This document shows, piece after piece, positions 1-8,474 of a DNA stretch of 64,000 bases (positions are counted from its first letter, which is position 1; every line of letters starts with the position of its first letter). This DNA comes from Micromonospora olivasterospora (GTDB taxonomy: Bacteria; Actinomycetota; Actinomycetes; Mycobacteriales; Micromonosporaceae). The notes under the pieces are model-generated. The model saw only the letters and a list, made by a program, of their open reading frames with translations. It had not been told where the DNA came from and did not search any database. Made by a program: the position numbers and the translations under genes. The stretch is from the NCBI RefSeq assembly GCF_007830265.1, contig NZ_VLKE01000001.1:1612001-1676000 (forward strand). Direction: 5' to 3'.

Positions 1-56
1 TTGGGGTTGGTCGACGGCGGGGTCGAGACGACCGATGCGGTGCTGGGGTCACTCAT
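1..56 (-). CDS. N-terminus of a second peptide ABC permease (partial, runs off the window)
   Basis: An ATG on the minus strand overlaps the end of the upstream permease gene (stop within TATGAGTGA) and opens a frame reading MSDPSTASVVSTPPSTNP up to the window edge. Its position directly after a DppB-type permease and the translational-coupling overlap fit a DppC/OppC-type second permease of the same importer. Only about 18 residues are visible and no domain can be seen, so the identity rests on operon logic. Confidence 0.6.
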   Translation of the reverse strand, partial: MSDPSTASVVSTPPSTNP

Positions 57-975
57 AGCGAATCCTCGGGTCCAGGGCGGCGTAGAGCAGGTCCACCAGC
101 AGGTTCATCAAGAGGTAGACCAGCACCAGAACCACCACGATGGAGACAACCGTAGAGCTCTGCTTGGTCACGATCGCCCGAAGCGCCTCGCGGCCGATGC
201 CGTTGATGCCGAAGATGCCCTCGGTGATGATCGCGCCACCCATGAGCGCGCCGAGGTCGGTGCCGAGCAGGGTGACCACCGGGATGAGCGAGTTACGCAG
301 CAGGTGGACGCCGACGACCCGCCGCATCGGCAGGCCCTTGGCGATGGCCGTGCGGACGTAGTCGGCGCGCCGGTTCTCCGCGATGCTCGTGCGCGCCACC
401 CGGGCGACGTACGCCATGGACGCGCTGCCGAGGACGAAGCCCGGGACGATCAGTTCGGTGAACGGCATGTCGCTGGAGACCGTCGGCTTGACGATCTGCC
501 ACTGCACGCCGAACAGCCACTGGAGTACGAAGCCGACGACGAAGACCGGCAGCGCGATCAGGAACAGCGTCGAGACGAGGACCAGGTTGTCGAGGAAACC
601 GTTGCGCCGCAGGCCGGTCAGGACGCCGGCGCCCAGCCCGATGATGGCCTCGATCGCCAGGGCCACCACGGCGAGCTTCAGGGTGTTCGGGTACGCCGTC
701 GCGATGATGTCGCCGACCGCACGGTTGTTGAACGTGGTGCCGAAGTCCCCCTGGAACAGGTTCTTCATGTAGGTGGCGTACTGCACCCAGATCGGCTTAT
801 CGAGCTGGTACTTCTCGGTCATCATGTTGACGTACACGTCCGGGCACCGGCGGTCGCCGCACTTGCCGGCGAACGGGTCACCCGGCACCGACCAGACGAG
901 CCAGTAGATCAGGAACGTCGTGCCGATGAAGACCGGGACGAGTTGCAGTAGCCGTCTCAAGAGATAACGGCCCAT
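49..975 (-). CDS. peptide ABC transporter permease, DppB/OppB type
   Basis: Inner-membrane permease of an oligopeptide/dipeptide ABC importer, 308 aa. The protein opens MGRYLLRRLLQLVPVFIGTT, the typical first helix of DppB permeases, and has about six membrane segments. The cytoplasmic coupling (EAA-type) loop is around ADYVRTAIAKGLPMRRVVGVH, with the usual LLGTDLGALMGGAIITE segment after it. The ATG at 975 was chosen over the longer frame because AGGAGG lies just upstream. It lies downstream of the solute-binding protein gene and overlaps the next permease, so the order is binding protein, DppB, DppC. The transported peptide cannot be told from sequence. Confidence 0.92.
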   Translation of the reverse strand: MGRYLLRRLLQLVPVFIGTTFLIYWLVWSVPGDPFAGKCGDRRCPDVYVNMMTEKYQLDKPIWVQYATYMKNLFQGDFGTTFNNRAVGDIIATAYPNTLKLAVVALAIEAIIGLGAGVLTGLRRNGFLDNLVLVSTLFLIALPVFVVGFVLQWLFGVQWQIVKPTVSSDMPFTELIVPGFVLGSASMAYVARVARTSIAENRRADYVRTAIAKGLPMRRVVGVHLLRNSLIPVVTLLGTDLGALMGGAIITEGIFGINGIGREALRAIVTKQSSTVVSIVVVLVLVYLLMNLLVDLLYAALDPRIRYE

Positions 976-1030
976 GGGGTGGTCCTCCTGACAGGGGGCG
1001 CGTCGGGCGACCGGCGCGGGGGGCGTCAAC

Positions 1031-1104
1031 GTTGCGAGGGTTGTCGTGCACCCCTCGCGCAACGGCCCCGGGCCGGGCCACCGGTAGGTGAGCCCGGCCC
1101 GGGG
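1031..1104 (-). terminator. hairpins between the solute-binding protein and permease genes
   Basis: A perfect 13-bp inverted repeat (1066-1078 with 1092-1104, arms CCCCGGGCCGGGC and its complement, 13-nt loop) lies 14 bases after the stop of the solute-binding protein gene. A second, bulged stem (GTTGCGAGGG, 1031-1040, with 1051-1062) follows. There is no clear U-tract. In binding-protein operons such hairpins usually protect the upstream message or partly terminate, so the binding protein is made in excess over the permeases; that role is inferred. Confidence 0.55.
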
Positions 1105-1118
1105 TCAGACCGTTCGGA

Positions 1119-2762
1119 TCAGAGCTCGATCGAGGTGATGTCGAGCTCACCGACGTTGGTCAGCTCCAGCTTCTTGATCTTGTCCGAGCGACCGGACTGC
1201 TGCAGCTGGAAGTAGATCGGCATCGACGGGACGTCCTGGTCGATCTGCTTGACGGCCTCAGCGAACTTGGCGTGCGACGCCTCGATGCTGGGGGCACCGC
1301 TGGCCTCCTTGGCCAGGGCGTCGACGGTCGGGTTGCTGTACAGACCGTCGTTCGACGAACCACCGGTCACGTAGAGCGGGTTGATCCAGTTCTCCACGTC
1401 GGGGTAGTCCTGCTGCCAGCCGGCGCGGTACGGGCCCTTCATCTTGTGGCCGTTGATGTTCTGGCGGAACACCGCGAAGGTCGGCACGCCCTCGGCGCGG
1501 GCGTTGATGCCGAGGTTGGTCTTGACCTGCTGCGCGACGGCCTCCATCCACTCCTTGTGGCTGGCGTCCGCGTTGTAGTAGAAGACCATCTCGCCCTGGA
1601 AGCCGCCGGCCTCGGCGAGCAGCTTCTTGGCCTCTTCCACGTTGAGCTGGCAAGCGGTGCAGTTACCCGGCTGCGCGCCCGGGGTCAGCGGGTTGGCCCA
1701 GCTGTCGGCCGGCTTCCGGTTGCCGAAGAAGATCTTGTCGGTGATCTCCTGCCGGTTGATCGCCAGGGAGACCGCGCGACGCAGCTTCGGGTTCTGGAAG
1801 CGCTTGTCGTAGATCGGCCAGGCGATGATGCCGGTGGACGGGATGGTCGCGGAGACCGCCCGCTCGCCCAGGTCGGTCTTCCACTTGTCGCCCGCGAGGG
1901 CGGAGGCCGGAACCTGCTGCTGGAAGTCCAGGTTGTTCGAGACCAGGTCGCTGTAGGCGGCCGTGTCCTCCTGGTAGATCTTGACGGTGACGTCCTTGAT
2001 CTTCATCTTGTCGCGCAGCGCGTAGTCGTCGAAACGAGTCAGCTTGATGGCGACGTTGTTCTCCCAGGAGACGAACCTCACCGGGCCGTTACCGATCGGC
2101 TTCTTACCGAACGCCTCGGCGCTCTGGGTGAAGAACGCGTCCGGCAGCGGCATGAAGGTGCTGTAGCCGAGCTTGGTCGGGAACACCGCGGTCGGCGCCG
2201 CCAGCGTGACCTCGAAGGTCCAGTCGTCGATGACCTTGAGGCCGCTCATCGTCTTGGCCTTCGGCTCCGGGGCCTTCTGCGGGCCGTCCGGGCCGTCCGG
2301 GTCCACGCTGTTGACGTCCGCGAAGCCCGCGATGTCGGCGAAGAAGCTGGAGTTCTGCGCGCCGTTCGGCCCGTAGGCACCCCAGTTCCAGGCGTCCACG
2401 AAGTTCTTGGCCTTGACGACGGTGCCGTCGTGGAACTTCGTGTTCTGCTTGATCTTGATCGTGTAGACCTTGGAGTCTTTCGTCTCGATCGACTCGGCGA
2501 CGGCGTTCCGCGGAGCGCTACCGTCGTTGGGATACTCGACCAGACCGGTCCACATCCAGTCGACGATCGCGCCGCCACCGGTCTCGGTGGTGCTCGCCGG
2601 GATCAGCGGGTTCTCCGGCTCGGTGCCGTCGATGACGATGGCGCCGTCCCCGCTGTTGCCGGTCTCCTCTTCGGTACCGCTGCCGCTGGAGCAGCCGGTC
2701 GCGACGAGCGCGAATGCCGCGCCCACCGCGATCGCGCCGCTCGCCCGCTTCGAGACTCTCAT
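1119..2762 (-). CDS. peptide ABC transporter substrate-binding lipoprotein
   Basis: Extracellular solute-binding protein, family 5 (DppA/OppA type), 547 aa. It opens MRVSKRASGAIAVGAAFALV and has a lipobox ending in Cys24 (VATGC), so it should be a lipid-anchored receptor. The body shows family features: an N-terminal WMWTGLVEYP segment, VYTIKIKQNTKFHDG, and the C-terminal domain with YNADASHKEWMEAVAQQVKTNL-type sequence cut here by a variable loop. The ATG at 2762 follows AGAGGAGG with good spacing; a much longer open frame upstream lacks coding character. First gene of the importer operon. Confidence 0.93.
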   Translation of the reverse strand: MRVSKRASGAIAVGAAFALVATGCSSGSGTEEETGNSGDGAIVIDGTEPENPLIPASTTETGGGAIVDWMWTGLVEYPNDGSAPRNAVAESIETKDSKVYTIKIKQNTKFHDGTVVKAKNFVDAWNWGAYGPNGAQNSSFFADIAGFADVNSVDPDGPDGPQKAPEPKAKTMSGLKVIDDWTFEVTLAAPTAVFPTKLGYSTFMPLPDAFFTQSAEAFGKKPIGNGPVRFVSWENNVAIKLTRFDDYALRDKMKIKDVTVKIYQEDTAAYSDLVSNNLDFQQQVPASALAGDKWKTDLGERAVSATIPSTGIIAWPIYDKRFQNPKLRRAVSLAINRQEITDKIFFGNRKPADSWANPLTPGAQPGNCTACQLNVEEAKKLLAEAGGFQGEMVFYYNADASHKEWMEAVAQQVKTNLGINARAEGVPTFAVFRQNINGHKMKGPYRAGWQQDYPDVENWINPLYVTGGSSNDGLYSNPTVDALAKEASGAPSIEASHAKFAEAVKQIDQDVPSMPIYFQLQQSGRSDKIKKLELTNVGELDITSIEL

Positions 2763-3189
2763 TCCGAGGGGCCTCCTCTTTCTAACCTGGTTCCGTCGTT
2801 GTTCGACGCACGCGTTGGGGTGACACCGCCGGCGGCCTCGACCACCGACCACCGTTCCACCGCAGAGAAATCGGGACACGCGTGTACCGATCCGCCGGGC
2901 TACCGCACCGCCCGGCCTCGCCACCCGCGCACGGCTCATCAACCACGAAGCGTGACCTGTCGGTCGGATCCGTGGCCGTAAGACCGTACGGGGCGCCTCA
3001 CGCCGGGGATGAGGTGCTGCAACTGTGACACCTACCGGCCCGTTGCGTGAAGGTGCCGTTATCAAGCCGTTAGTTGCCCGCAGCGTTGCCGATACTGAGA
3101 AAAGATCATGAAACGGACCGACCGGACCGCGCTGAACAGGCAAGACGACCCACCGACGGGGGACCGACGCGGAGCGTAGGCTCGGTTGC
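2763..3189. promoter_or_regulatory. divergent intergenic region between peptide importer and PIG-L gene
   Basis: A 427-base gap between two divergently transcribed genes must carry both promoters. The part near 3040-3110 is less GC-rich than its surroundings and is the likeliest place for them, but no -35/-10 pair could be assigned with confidence. No further gene, repeat or RNA motif was seen. Confidence 0.4.
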
Positions 3190-3924
3190 GTGAGCTTCCC
3201 CGCATCCGCGCCGACGCTCGCCGACATCCACCGCGCGCTGGCGGTTTTCGCCCATCCGGATGATATCGAATTCGGCTGCGCGGGCACCATAGCAGGCTGG
3301 GCGGACGAGGGCGTGGAGGTCGCCTACCTCATCGTCACGCACGGTGAGACCGGCGGTTTCGACGACACCCCGCGGGCGGAGCTGCCCCGGCTGCGCGAGG
3401 AGGAGCAGCGGGCAGCCGCGGCGGCCGTGGGCGTGCGCCGGGTCGAGTTCCTCGACGGGTACGCCGACGGGACGCTCGCCCCCACCTTGGACCTGCGCCG
3501 CGACATCACCGCAGCCATCCGGCGGTTCCGGCCGGACCGCGTGCTGACCAGTTCCCCGCTGCGCCGGTGGGAGCACCTCTCCGGGCCCAGTCACCCCGAC
3601 CACCTGGCCGTCGGCGAGGCCACCACCTGCGCCATCTACCCCGACGCGCGCAACCGGTTCGCGTACCCGGAGCTGCTGGCGGCCGGGCTGGAACCGTGGG
3701 TGGTCCGCGAGGTCTGGTACGCCGGCGGTCCGGCGCCGGACCACGTCGTGGACGTGACCGACCGGTACGACCGCAAGGTCGCCGCGATGCGCGCGCACCG
3801 GTCACAGACCGACCACTTCGACGTCGAGACCTGGGTCCGGGACCGGCTGACGACGGTCGCGGACAACGCCGGGCTGCCGCCCGGCCGGCTGGCCGAGGCG
3901 TTCACGGTGCTGCGTACGGAGTGA
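3190..3924 (+). CDS. PIG-L/LmbE family deacetylase
   Basis: Zinc-dependent N-acetyl-sugar deacetylase family, 244 aa. The N-terminal AHPDD motif (residues 18-22), which binds zinc and holds the catalytic Asp, is followed by E and G residues of the same loop. The partner HPDH motif (SHPDHLAVGEA) is in the second half. Family members include mycothiol biosynthesis MshB and mycothiol conjugate amidase Mca; the short length and lack of Mca-type C-terminus leave the substrate open. The GTG at 3190 was taken because no upstream start exists. It stands alone between divergent and convergent neighbours. Confidence 0.88.
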   Translation: MSFPASAPTLADIHRALAVFAHPDDIEFGCAGTIAGWADEGVEVAYLIVTHGETGGFDDTPRAELPRLREEEQRAAAAAVGVRRVEFLDGYADGTLAPTLDLRRDITAAIRRFRPDRVLTSSPLRRWEHLSGPSHPDHLAVGEATTCAIYPDARNRFAYPELLAAGLEPWVVREVWYAGGPAPDHVVDVTDRYDRKVAAMRAHRSQTDHFDVETWVRDRLTTVADNAGLPPGRLAEAFTVLRTE

Positions 3925-3946
3925 CCGCACGGGCAGCGGCCGGACG

Positions 3947-4639
3947 TCACACCAGGCGGCGGTCCGCGGCCCAGCGGGACAGCTCGTACCGGTTGGACAT
4001 CTGGAGCTTGCGCAGCACGTTGGACACGTGCGTCTCGACCGTCTTGATCGAGATGTAGAGCTCCTTCGCGATCTCCTTGTACGCGTACCCCCGCGCGAGC
4101 AGCCGCAGCACCTCGCGCTCCCGGTTGGTCAGCTGGTCCAGCTCCGGGTCGGCCACCGGCGCGTCCGGCCGGGCCGCGAACGCGTCCAGCACGAACCCGG
4201 CCAGCCGGGGGCTGAACACCGCGTCCCCCTCGGCCACCCGGCGCACCGCCGCGGCCAGCTCGTCCGGGGAGATCGTCTTGGTGACGTAGCCCCGGGCGCC
4301 GGCCCGGATCAGGCCGATCACGTCCTCGGCCGCGTCGGAGACGCTCAGCGCCAGGAACCGCACCTGCGGATGGGTACGCCGCATCGCGTCCAGCACGGCC
4401 CGGCCGCCGCCGTCGGGCATGTGCACGTCCAGCAGCACCACGTCGGGCAGGGTGGCCGCGATCCGGCTGACCGCCTCCGTGACCGTCCCGGCCTCGCCCA
4501 CCACCTCGACGTGCACCCCCAGTTCCGCGCGGACCCCCGCGCGGAACATGGCGTGGTCGTCGACGAGGAAGACGCGCAGCCGCTCGGGGCGGTCGCCCGC
4601 CTTCCCGACCGGCCCGGTCGCCTGCTCAGCCATGGTCAT
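3947..4639 (-). CDS. NarL/LuxR-type response regulator
   Basis: Two-component response regulator, 230 aa. The receiver is about residues 20-140, with acidic pair DD in FLVDDHAMFRAG, phospho-acceptor Asp in VVLLDVHMPDGGG and a Lys in GYVTKTISPDE. The LuxR-type helix-turn-helix is at the C-terminus (LTNREREVLRLLARGYAYKE, then IKTVETHVSNVLRKL). The ATG at 4639 overlaps the stop of the kinase gene and has GAGAGGG upstream, so the pair is translationally coupled. It is expected to be phosphorylated by the neighbouring PspC-domain kinase; a likely target is the divergent PspC/LiaF-like gene. Confidence 0.94.
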   Translation of the reverse strand: MTMAEQATGPVGKAGDRPERLRVFLVDDHAMFRAGVRAELGVHVEVVGEAGTVTEAVSRIAATLPDVVLLDVHMPDGGGRAVLDAMRRTHPQVRFLALSVSDAAEDVIGLIRAGARGYVTKTISPDELAAAVRRVAEGDAVFSPRLAGFVLDAFAARPDAPVADPELDQLTNREREVLRLLARGYAYKEIAKELYISIKTVETHVSNVLRKLQMSNRYELSRWAADRRLV

Positions 4640-5949
4640 CTGTCCCTCTCCGCCGTGGCCTGGTCGCCGGTGATCGGCAGGATCAACCGGACCTCGGTCC
4701 CCTCCCCCGGCTCGGAGCGGATCTCCGCCCGGCCGCCGTGGCGCTTCATCCGTCCGATGATCGAGCCCCGGACGCCGTGCCGGTGGTCCCCCACGGTATC
4801 CGGGTCGAAGCCCTTGCCCCGGTCCCGGACGAACACGCTGACCTGTTCCGGCTCCACCTCGGCGTACAGCGAGACGGTCCGCACCCCGGCGTGGCGGGCG
4901 GCGTTGACCAGCGCCTCCCGGGCCGCGGCGACGAGCGCGCCCACCCGCTCGTCGGTCTCCCGGTCGCCCACCACCACCGCCTCCACGGTGATCGCGAAGG
5001 TGTCCTCCACCTCGGCCGCGGCCTGCTCCAGCGCGGCGGCGAGGCGCTCGTTGGGCGAGGCGGTGGGCCTGTAGAGCCAGTTACGCAGGGAGCGTTCCTG
5101 CCCCCGGGCCAGCCGCTGCACGGTCGTGACGTCGGCGGCGTTGCGCTGGATCAGGGCGAGGGTGTGCAGCACCTGGTCGTGCACCATGGCGGCCAGCTCG
5201 GCCCGCTCCTGCTCGCGGATCCGCCCCTCCCGCTCCGAGCGGAGCTGGTTGTACGTCCGCCACAGCACCGGCGCGGCCACCACGCCCACGCCGGCCAGCC
5301 CGACCAGCGCGAAGATGATGCCGTTGACCACGGCGTCGAAGTTCTGCACGGGCGAGTAGACCGCCGCGACCCCGATGATGCCGACAGCGACCAGCACCCC
5401 GCCGCCGATGAACCGCAGCACGAACGCGCGCCGGTCGCTCTCCTCCACCACCGCGCCCAGCCAGGGCACCGGCAGCGACTCGCCCCACCGGCGGCGGCGC
5501 TCCGGCGCCGACTGGTGCCAGATCACCCCGGCGCCCACCGCGATAATCGCGACCAGCCAGCCGGCGGTGCCCGCCGCGCCGACCGAGTCGAACACCGCCA
5601 TCTGGATCATGAGCACCACGAGCCCGATCGCCACGAACGGCAGCAGCCGGGCGAGGTCCCTCCGGGCCGGTACGGCGTTGTCGCCCGGGCGCAGCGGGAC
5701 CACCGCCCAGAACGCGGCGTAGAGCAGCAGGCCGAGCCCGCTCAGGCCCATCAGCACCATGAAGGCGATCCGCACCCGGACCACCGAGATGCCGAGGTGC
5801 TCGGCGATGCCGGCGGCGACCCCGGCGGCCATCCGGTGCTCGGGTGCCCGGTAGAGGCGGGGTGGCTGGGTCGCGGTGCTGATCGGAGACTCCCTGGTCG
5901 GGGCGGGCGGGGGGCGGGCGCCGCGACGGCGACGCGCTCCGATCGTCAC
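4636..5949 (-). CDS. PspC-domain sensor histidine kinase (HisKA_3 type)
   Basis: Membrane histidine kinase. The N-terminal PspC domain (RLYRAPEHRMAAGVAAGIAE and following helix) leads into several membrane helices. The dimerisation/H-box reads AAMVHDQVLHTLALIQ with the phospho-acceptor His, and the HATPase_c domain holds EALVNAARHAG, the DRGKGFD loop and the GSIIGRMKRHGG segment. The start is uncertain. GTG at 5949 is the only standard codon upstream of the PspC domain but adds an Arg-rich stretch with a weak SD. An ATC at 5883 has AGGGAG six bases upstream and would give M-STATQ, typical of homologues. The gene forms an operon with the response regulator downstream. Confidence 0.85.
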   Translation of the reverse strand: MTIGARRRRGARPPPAPTRESPISTATQPPRLYRAPEHRMAAGVAAGIAEHLGISVVRVRIAFMVLMGLSGLGLLLYAAFWAVVPLRPGDNAVPARRDLARLLPFVAIGLVVLMIQMAVFDSVGAAGTAGWLVAIIAVGAGVIWHQSAPERRRRWGESLPVPWLGAVVEESDRRAFVLRFIGGGVLVAVGIIGVAAVYSPVQNFDAVVNGIIFALVGLAGVGVVAAPVLWRTYNQLRSEREGRIREQERAELAAMVHDQVLHTLALIQRNAADVTTVQRLARGQERSLRNWLYRPTASPNERLAAALEQAAAEVEDTFAITVEAVVVGDRETDERVGALVAAAREALVNAARHAGVRTVSLYAEVEPEQVSVFVRDRGKGFDPDTVGDHRHGVRGSIIGRMKRHGGRAEIRSEPGEGTEVRLILPITGDQATAERDR

Positions 5950-6068
5950 ACGCGGCGACCGCCGGGGGCCACGGGGACGCCCCCGACATTCGGGCCGCCC
6001 GGATCTCAGGGTGGGGTCAGGGTCACCTCCTGAGGTCGACCGGGCCGCCGGGGCAGCAGGATCGAGGC

Positions 6069-7775
6069 ATGACCGAGGAAGCTGCCCCGTCGCCCCGCCC
6101 CGGGGCGGCCCAGCCGGGCGGACCGCCGCCGCCCCCGCCGCCGGCGCCCACCACACCCGCCGGCTGGGCCGCGCCGACCACGTTCGGCCCGGCCTCCGCC
6201 GGGCCGGAGCCGGCCACCGGGCCGGAGCCGGCCACGGATACCGGGACCGTGCCGCCGGCCGGCGGGTACGCCGCCCCGCCGCCACCCCCGCCGCCCGGCG
6301 GATCGGCCTTCACCTCCCGGTACGGGCTGGTCCGGCCCCGCGAGGGCCGCTACCTGGCCGGCGTCTGCGCCGCGATCGGCCGCGCCACGAACACCGACCC
6401 GGTGCTCTGGCGAGTGCTGCTGGCAGTGCTCGGCTTCTTCGGCGGCATCGGCATCCTCGTGTACGTCACGGCCTGGCTGATCATCCCGGGTGAGGGCGAC
6501 ACCGCCTCCCCGGTCGAGTCGATGCTCGGCCGCGGGCGCTCCAGCATGTCCCCGGTCACGGTGATCGTGCTGAGCATCCTGGTCGCGGTCAGCTTCGGTT
6601 TCATCGTCACGGACGCCTTCCGGGCCGTGCTGCTCGGCGCGGCCATCCTGGTCGGCGGCGCGCTGCTGCTCAACCGTGACCAGGGCGCGACCGGCCGGGC
6701 CGCCCCGACCGGCCCGGGACCCGTCCCCGGTCCGGCGGCCTACCCGCCGGGCCCGGTGCCGCCGGTGAGCTGGCCGGCGCCCGGAGTCGGCACCCCGCCC
6801 GCCGCGCCCCCGGCGCCCGGGCAGCCGTGGGCCCCGTCGGCCGCCGGGCAGCCGGCCGGCGTCCCGGGCCTGGGCCGCCCCTCGGGCGCCCCGGTCTCGG
6901 GGCAGCCCGACGCCACCTGGGCGGCCCCGCCGGCCCGGCCGTCGGCCGAGCCGACCGCCGAGCTGCCGCCCTGGCCGCCCACGCCGGCGGCGGGCACGTC
7001 GACCGGCTCCCTCCCCCCGGTCGGCGGGCCCGTGGCGGCGTACCCGCCCGTGGCCGCGCCCCGGCCGCCGGCCGGCTACCGGCCCCCGTTCGCCCCGCAC
7101 GGCCCGTACGCCACGAGGCCGCAGCCGGCCCCGCCGCCGCCGGTGAGGCCGCCGAAGCGGCCCCGCGAGCGCTCCCCGCTGGGCGCCGTGACGTTCTCGC
7201 TGATCTTCCTGGCGCTGGGCGTGGTCGGCGCGCTCGACCTGCTCGACGTGATCCACGTCGGCGCGGCGGCGTACTTCGCGACGGCCCTGGCCACCATCGG
7301 CCTCGGCCTGCTCGTCGGGGCGTGGTTCGGCCGGGCCCGGTGGCTGATCGCGCTCGGGCTGGTCACCGCGGCGGCGCTCGGCGTAGTCACCGTGGTCGAG
7401 TCCTACGACCGGATCCGGGGCGTGGGCGGGGACGTGACCTGGGCGCCCACCGACTACCGCGACCTCGCCGACCGCTACGAGAACAGCTTCGGCAAGGCCG
7501 TCCTCGACCTGCGCGCGGTCGACCTCGACAAGCGGGAGACGCAGATCACCGTCGCGATCAACTTCGGCGATGCGACCGTGGTGGTGCCGCCGAACGTCGA
7601 CGTGACCACGGTCACCGACGTGAACGCCGGGGACGCCACGGTCTTCGGCAAGCGGTCGGGCGGGCTGGACGGCCGGCTCCGGGAGAGTGTCGACCTCGGC
7701 CCGGACGGCCCCGGGGGCGGGAAGCTGCGCCTCTACGTCCACGTCAACGCGGGCAACCTGGAGGTGACCCGGTGA
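6069..7775 (+). CDS. PspC-domain membrane protein with LiaF-like C-terminus
   Basis: A 568-aa envelope-stress type membrane protein. Residues 1-80 are Pro/Ala-rich and probably disordered. A PspC domain follows (GLVRPREGRYLAGVCAAIGR and the FFGGIGILVYVTAWLIIPGEG helix, about 85-145), then a membrane helix pair, a second long Pro-rich linker (about 215-360), more membrane helices (from PLGAVTFSLIFLAL) and a C-terminal beta-rich segment like LiaF/toast-rack proteins (INFGDATVVVPPNVDV, LRLYVHVNAGNLEV). Divergent from the PspC kinase and regulator genes, so probably their target or partner. The next gene overlaps it by four bases. Confidence 0.86.
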   Translation: MTEEAAPSPRPGAAQPGGPPPPPPPAPTTPAGWAAPTTFGPASAGPEPATGPEPATDTGTVPPAGGYAAPPPPPPPGGSAFTSRYGLVRPREGRYLAGVCAAIGRATNTDPVLWRVLLAVLGFFGGIGILVYVTAWLIIPGEGDTASPVESMLGRGRSSMSPVTVIVLSILVAVSFGFIVTDAFRAVLLGAAILVGGALLLNRDQGATGRAAPTGPGPVPGPAAYPPGPVPPVSWPAPGVGTPPAAPPAPGQPWAPSAAGQPAGVPGLGRPSGAPVSGQPDATWAAPPARPSAEPTAELPPWPPTPAAGTSTGSLPPVGGPVAAYPPVAAPRPPAGYRPPFAPHGPYATRPQPAPPPPVRPPKRPRERSPLGAVTFSLIFLALGVVGALDLLDVIHVGAAAYFATALATIGLGLLVGAWFGRARWLIALGLVTAAALGVVTVVESYDRIRGVGGDVTWAPTDYRDLADRYENSFGKAVLDLRAVDLDKRETQITVAINFGDATVVVPPNVDVTTVTDVNAGDATVFGKRSGGLDGRLRESVDLGPDGPGGGKLRLYVHVNAGNLEVTR

Positions 7776-8251
7776 AGGCGCACCGTACCGACCTCGTCTC
7801 GCTCGTCTTCGCCCTGCTCTTCCTCGGCCTCGCGGCCTGGTGGCTCGCCGCCCAGCTGCTCGGCCTGGCCCTGCCGCCGGTCGGCTGGTTCCTTGCCGGC
7901 GGGCTGATCCTGGTCGGTGTGCTGGGCCTCGTCGGGGCGCTCCGCGCCGGCCGCGACGACCGGAAGGCCACCGCCGGGCAGGGCACGCCGGACACCGCGC
8001 CGGGTGCGACCGACGTCGACGCCGCCGTCACCGGGCCGGGCGCCGACGCGCCGACGACCGGCGCCGGCCCGGTACCCGCCGACGAGTGGCCGACGGCCGC
8101 GGTCGCGGACACCGGGACGGCGGCCGCCGAGGACCGGCCGCTGGGCGACGGTTACGACCCGGCCCGCTGGTCCCCGGCGGACCCGCTCGACGACGACCCG
8201 GCCACGCCCGGCGGGCGGTCGCCGGCCGGCCCGGAGCGGGCGGACGGCTGA
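7772..8251 (+). CDS. hypothetical membrane protein with acidic C-terminal tail
   Basis: A 159-aa protein of unknown function. The GTG start overlaps the TGA of the PspC/LiaF-like gene (GTGA), so it is translationally coupled. It has two membrane helices in the first 50 residues (LVSLVFALLFLGLAAWWLAA and WFLAGGLILVGVLGLVGAL), then a long Asp/Ala/Pro/Gly-rich cytoplasmic or periplasmic tail with no recognisable domain. Its location argues for a role with the PspC protein; nothing in the sequence gives a reaction. Confidence 0.75.
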   Translation: MKAHRTDLVSLVFALLFLGLAAWWLAAQLLGLALPPVGWFLAGGLILVGVLGLVGALRAGRDDRKATAGQGTPDTAPGATDVDAAVTGPGADAPTTGAGPVPADEWPTAAVADTGTAAAEDRPLGDGYDPARWSPADPLDDDPATPGGRSPAGPERADG

Positions 8252-8474
8252 CCACGGGCGACCGGCGCCGCGGGACGCCTATGCTGGCCGGTGGAGTTCT
8301 CGCCTCCGCCGGCCGGCCCGCGCCGCCGGGCCTCGTCCGCGGCGAGCCGCCGGGTCGCCGGGCCTAGCCCGTGGCCGAGCCGCCGGGCCGCGGCCGGAGC
8401 CCGCGGCCCGGTCGAAGGCCGCCGTGGCGATCCCGCCGCGTATGTCGTCTCTACCTGTCAGGAGCCCGTCCGAC

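Noticed and set aside
1..951. Plus-strand open frame over the permease gene
   Set aside because: Antisense shadow, rich in Arg, Asp and His with no domain.
1272..2981. Long plus-strand open frame opposite the solute-binding protein gene
   Set aside because: Its composition is the complement of a conserved lipoprotein gene; high GC leaves long antisense frames open throughout this window.
8252..8474. Possible small gene or riboswitch before psd
   Set aside because: Very GC-rich leader with many possible stems but no conserved riboswitch features and no SD for a small frame.
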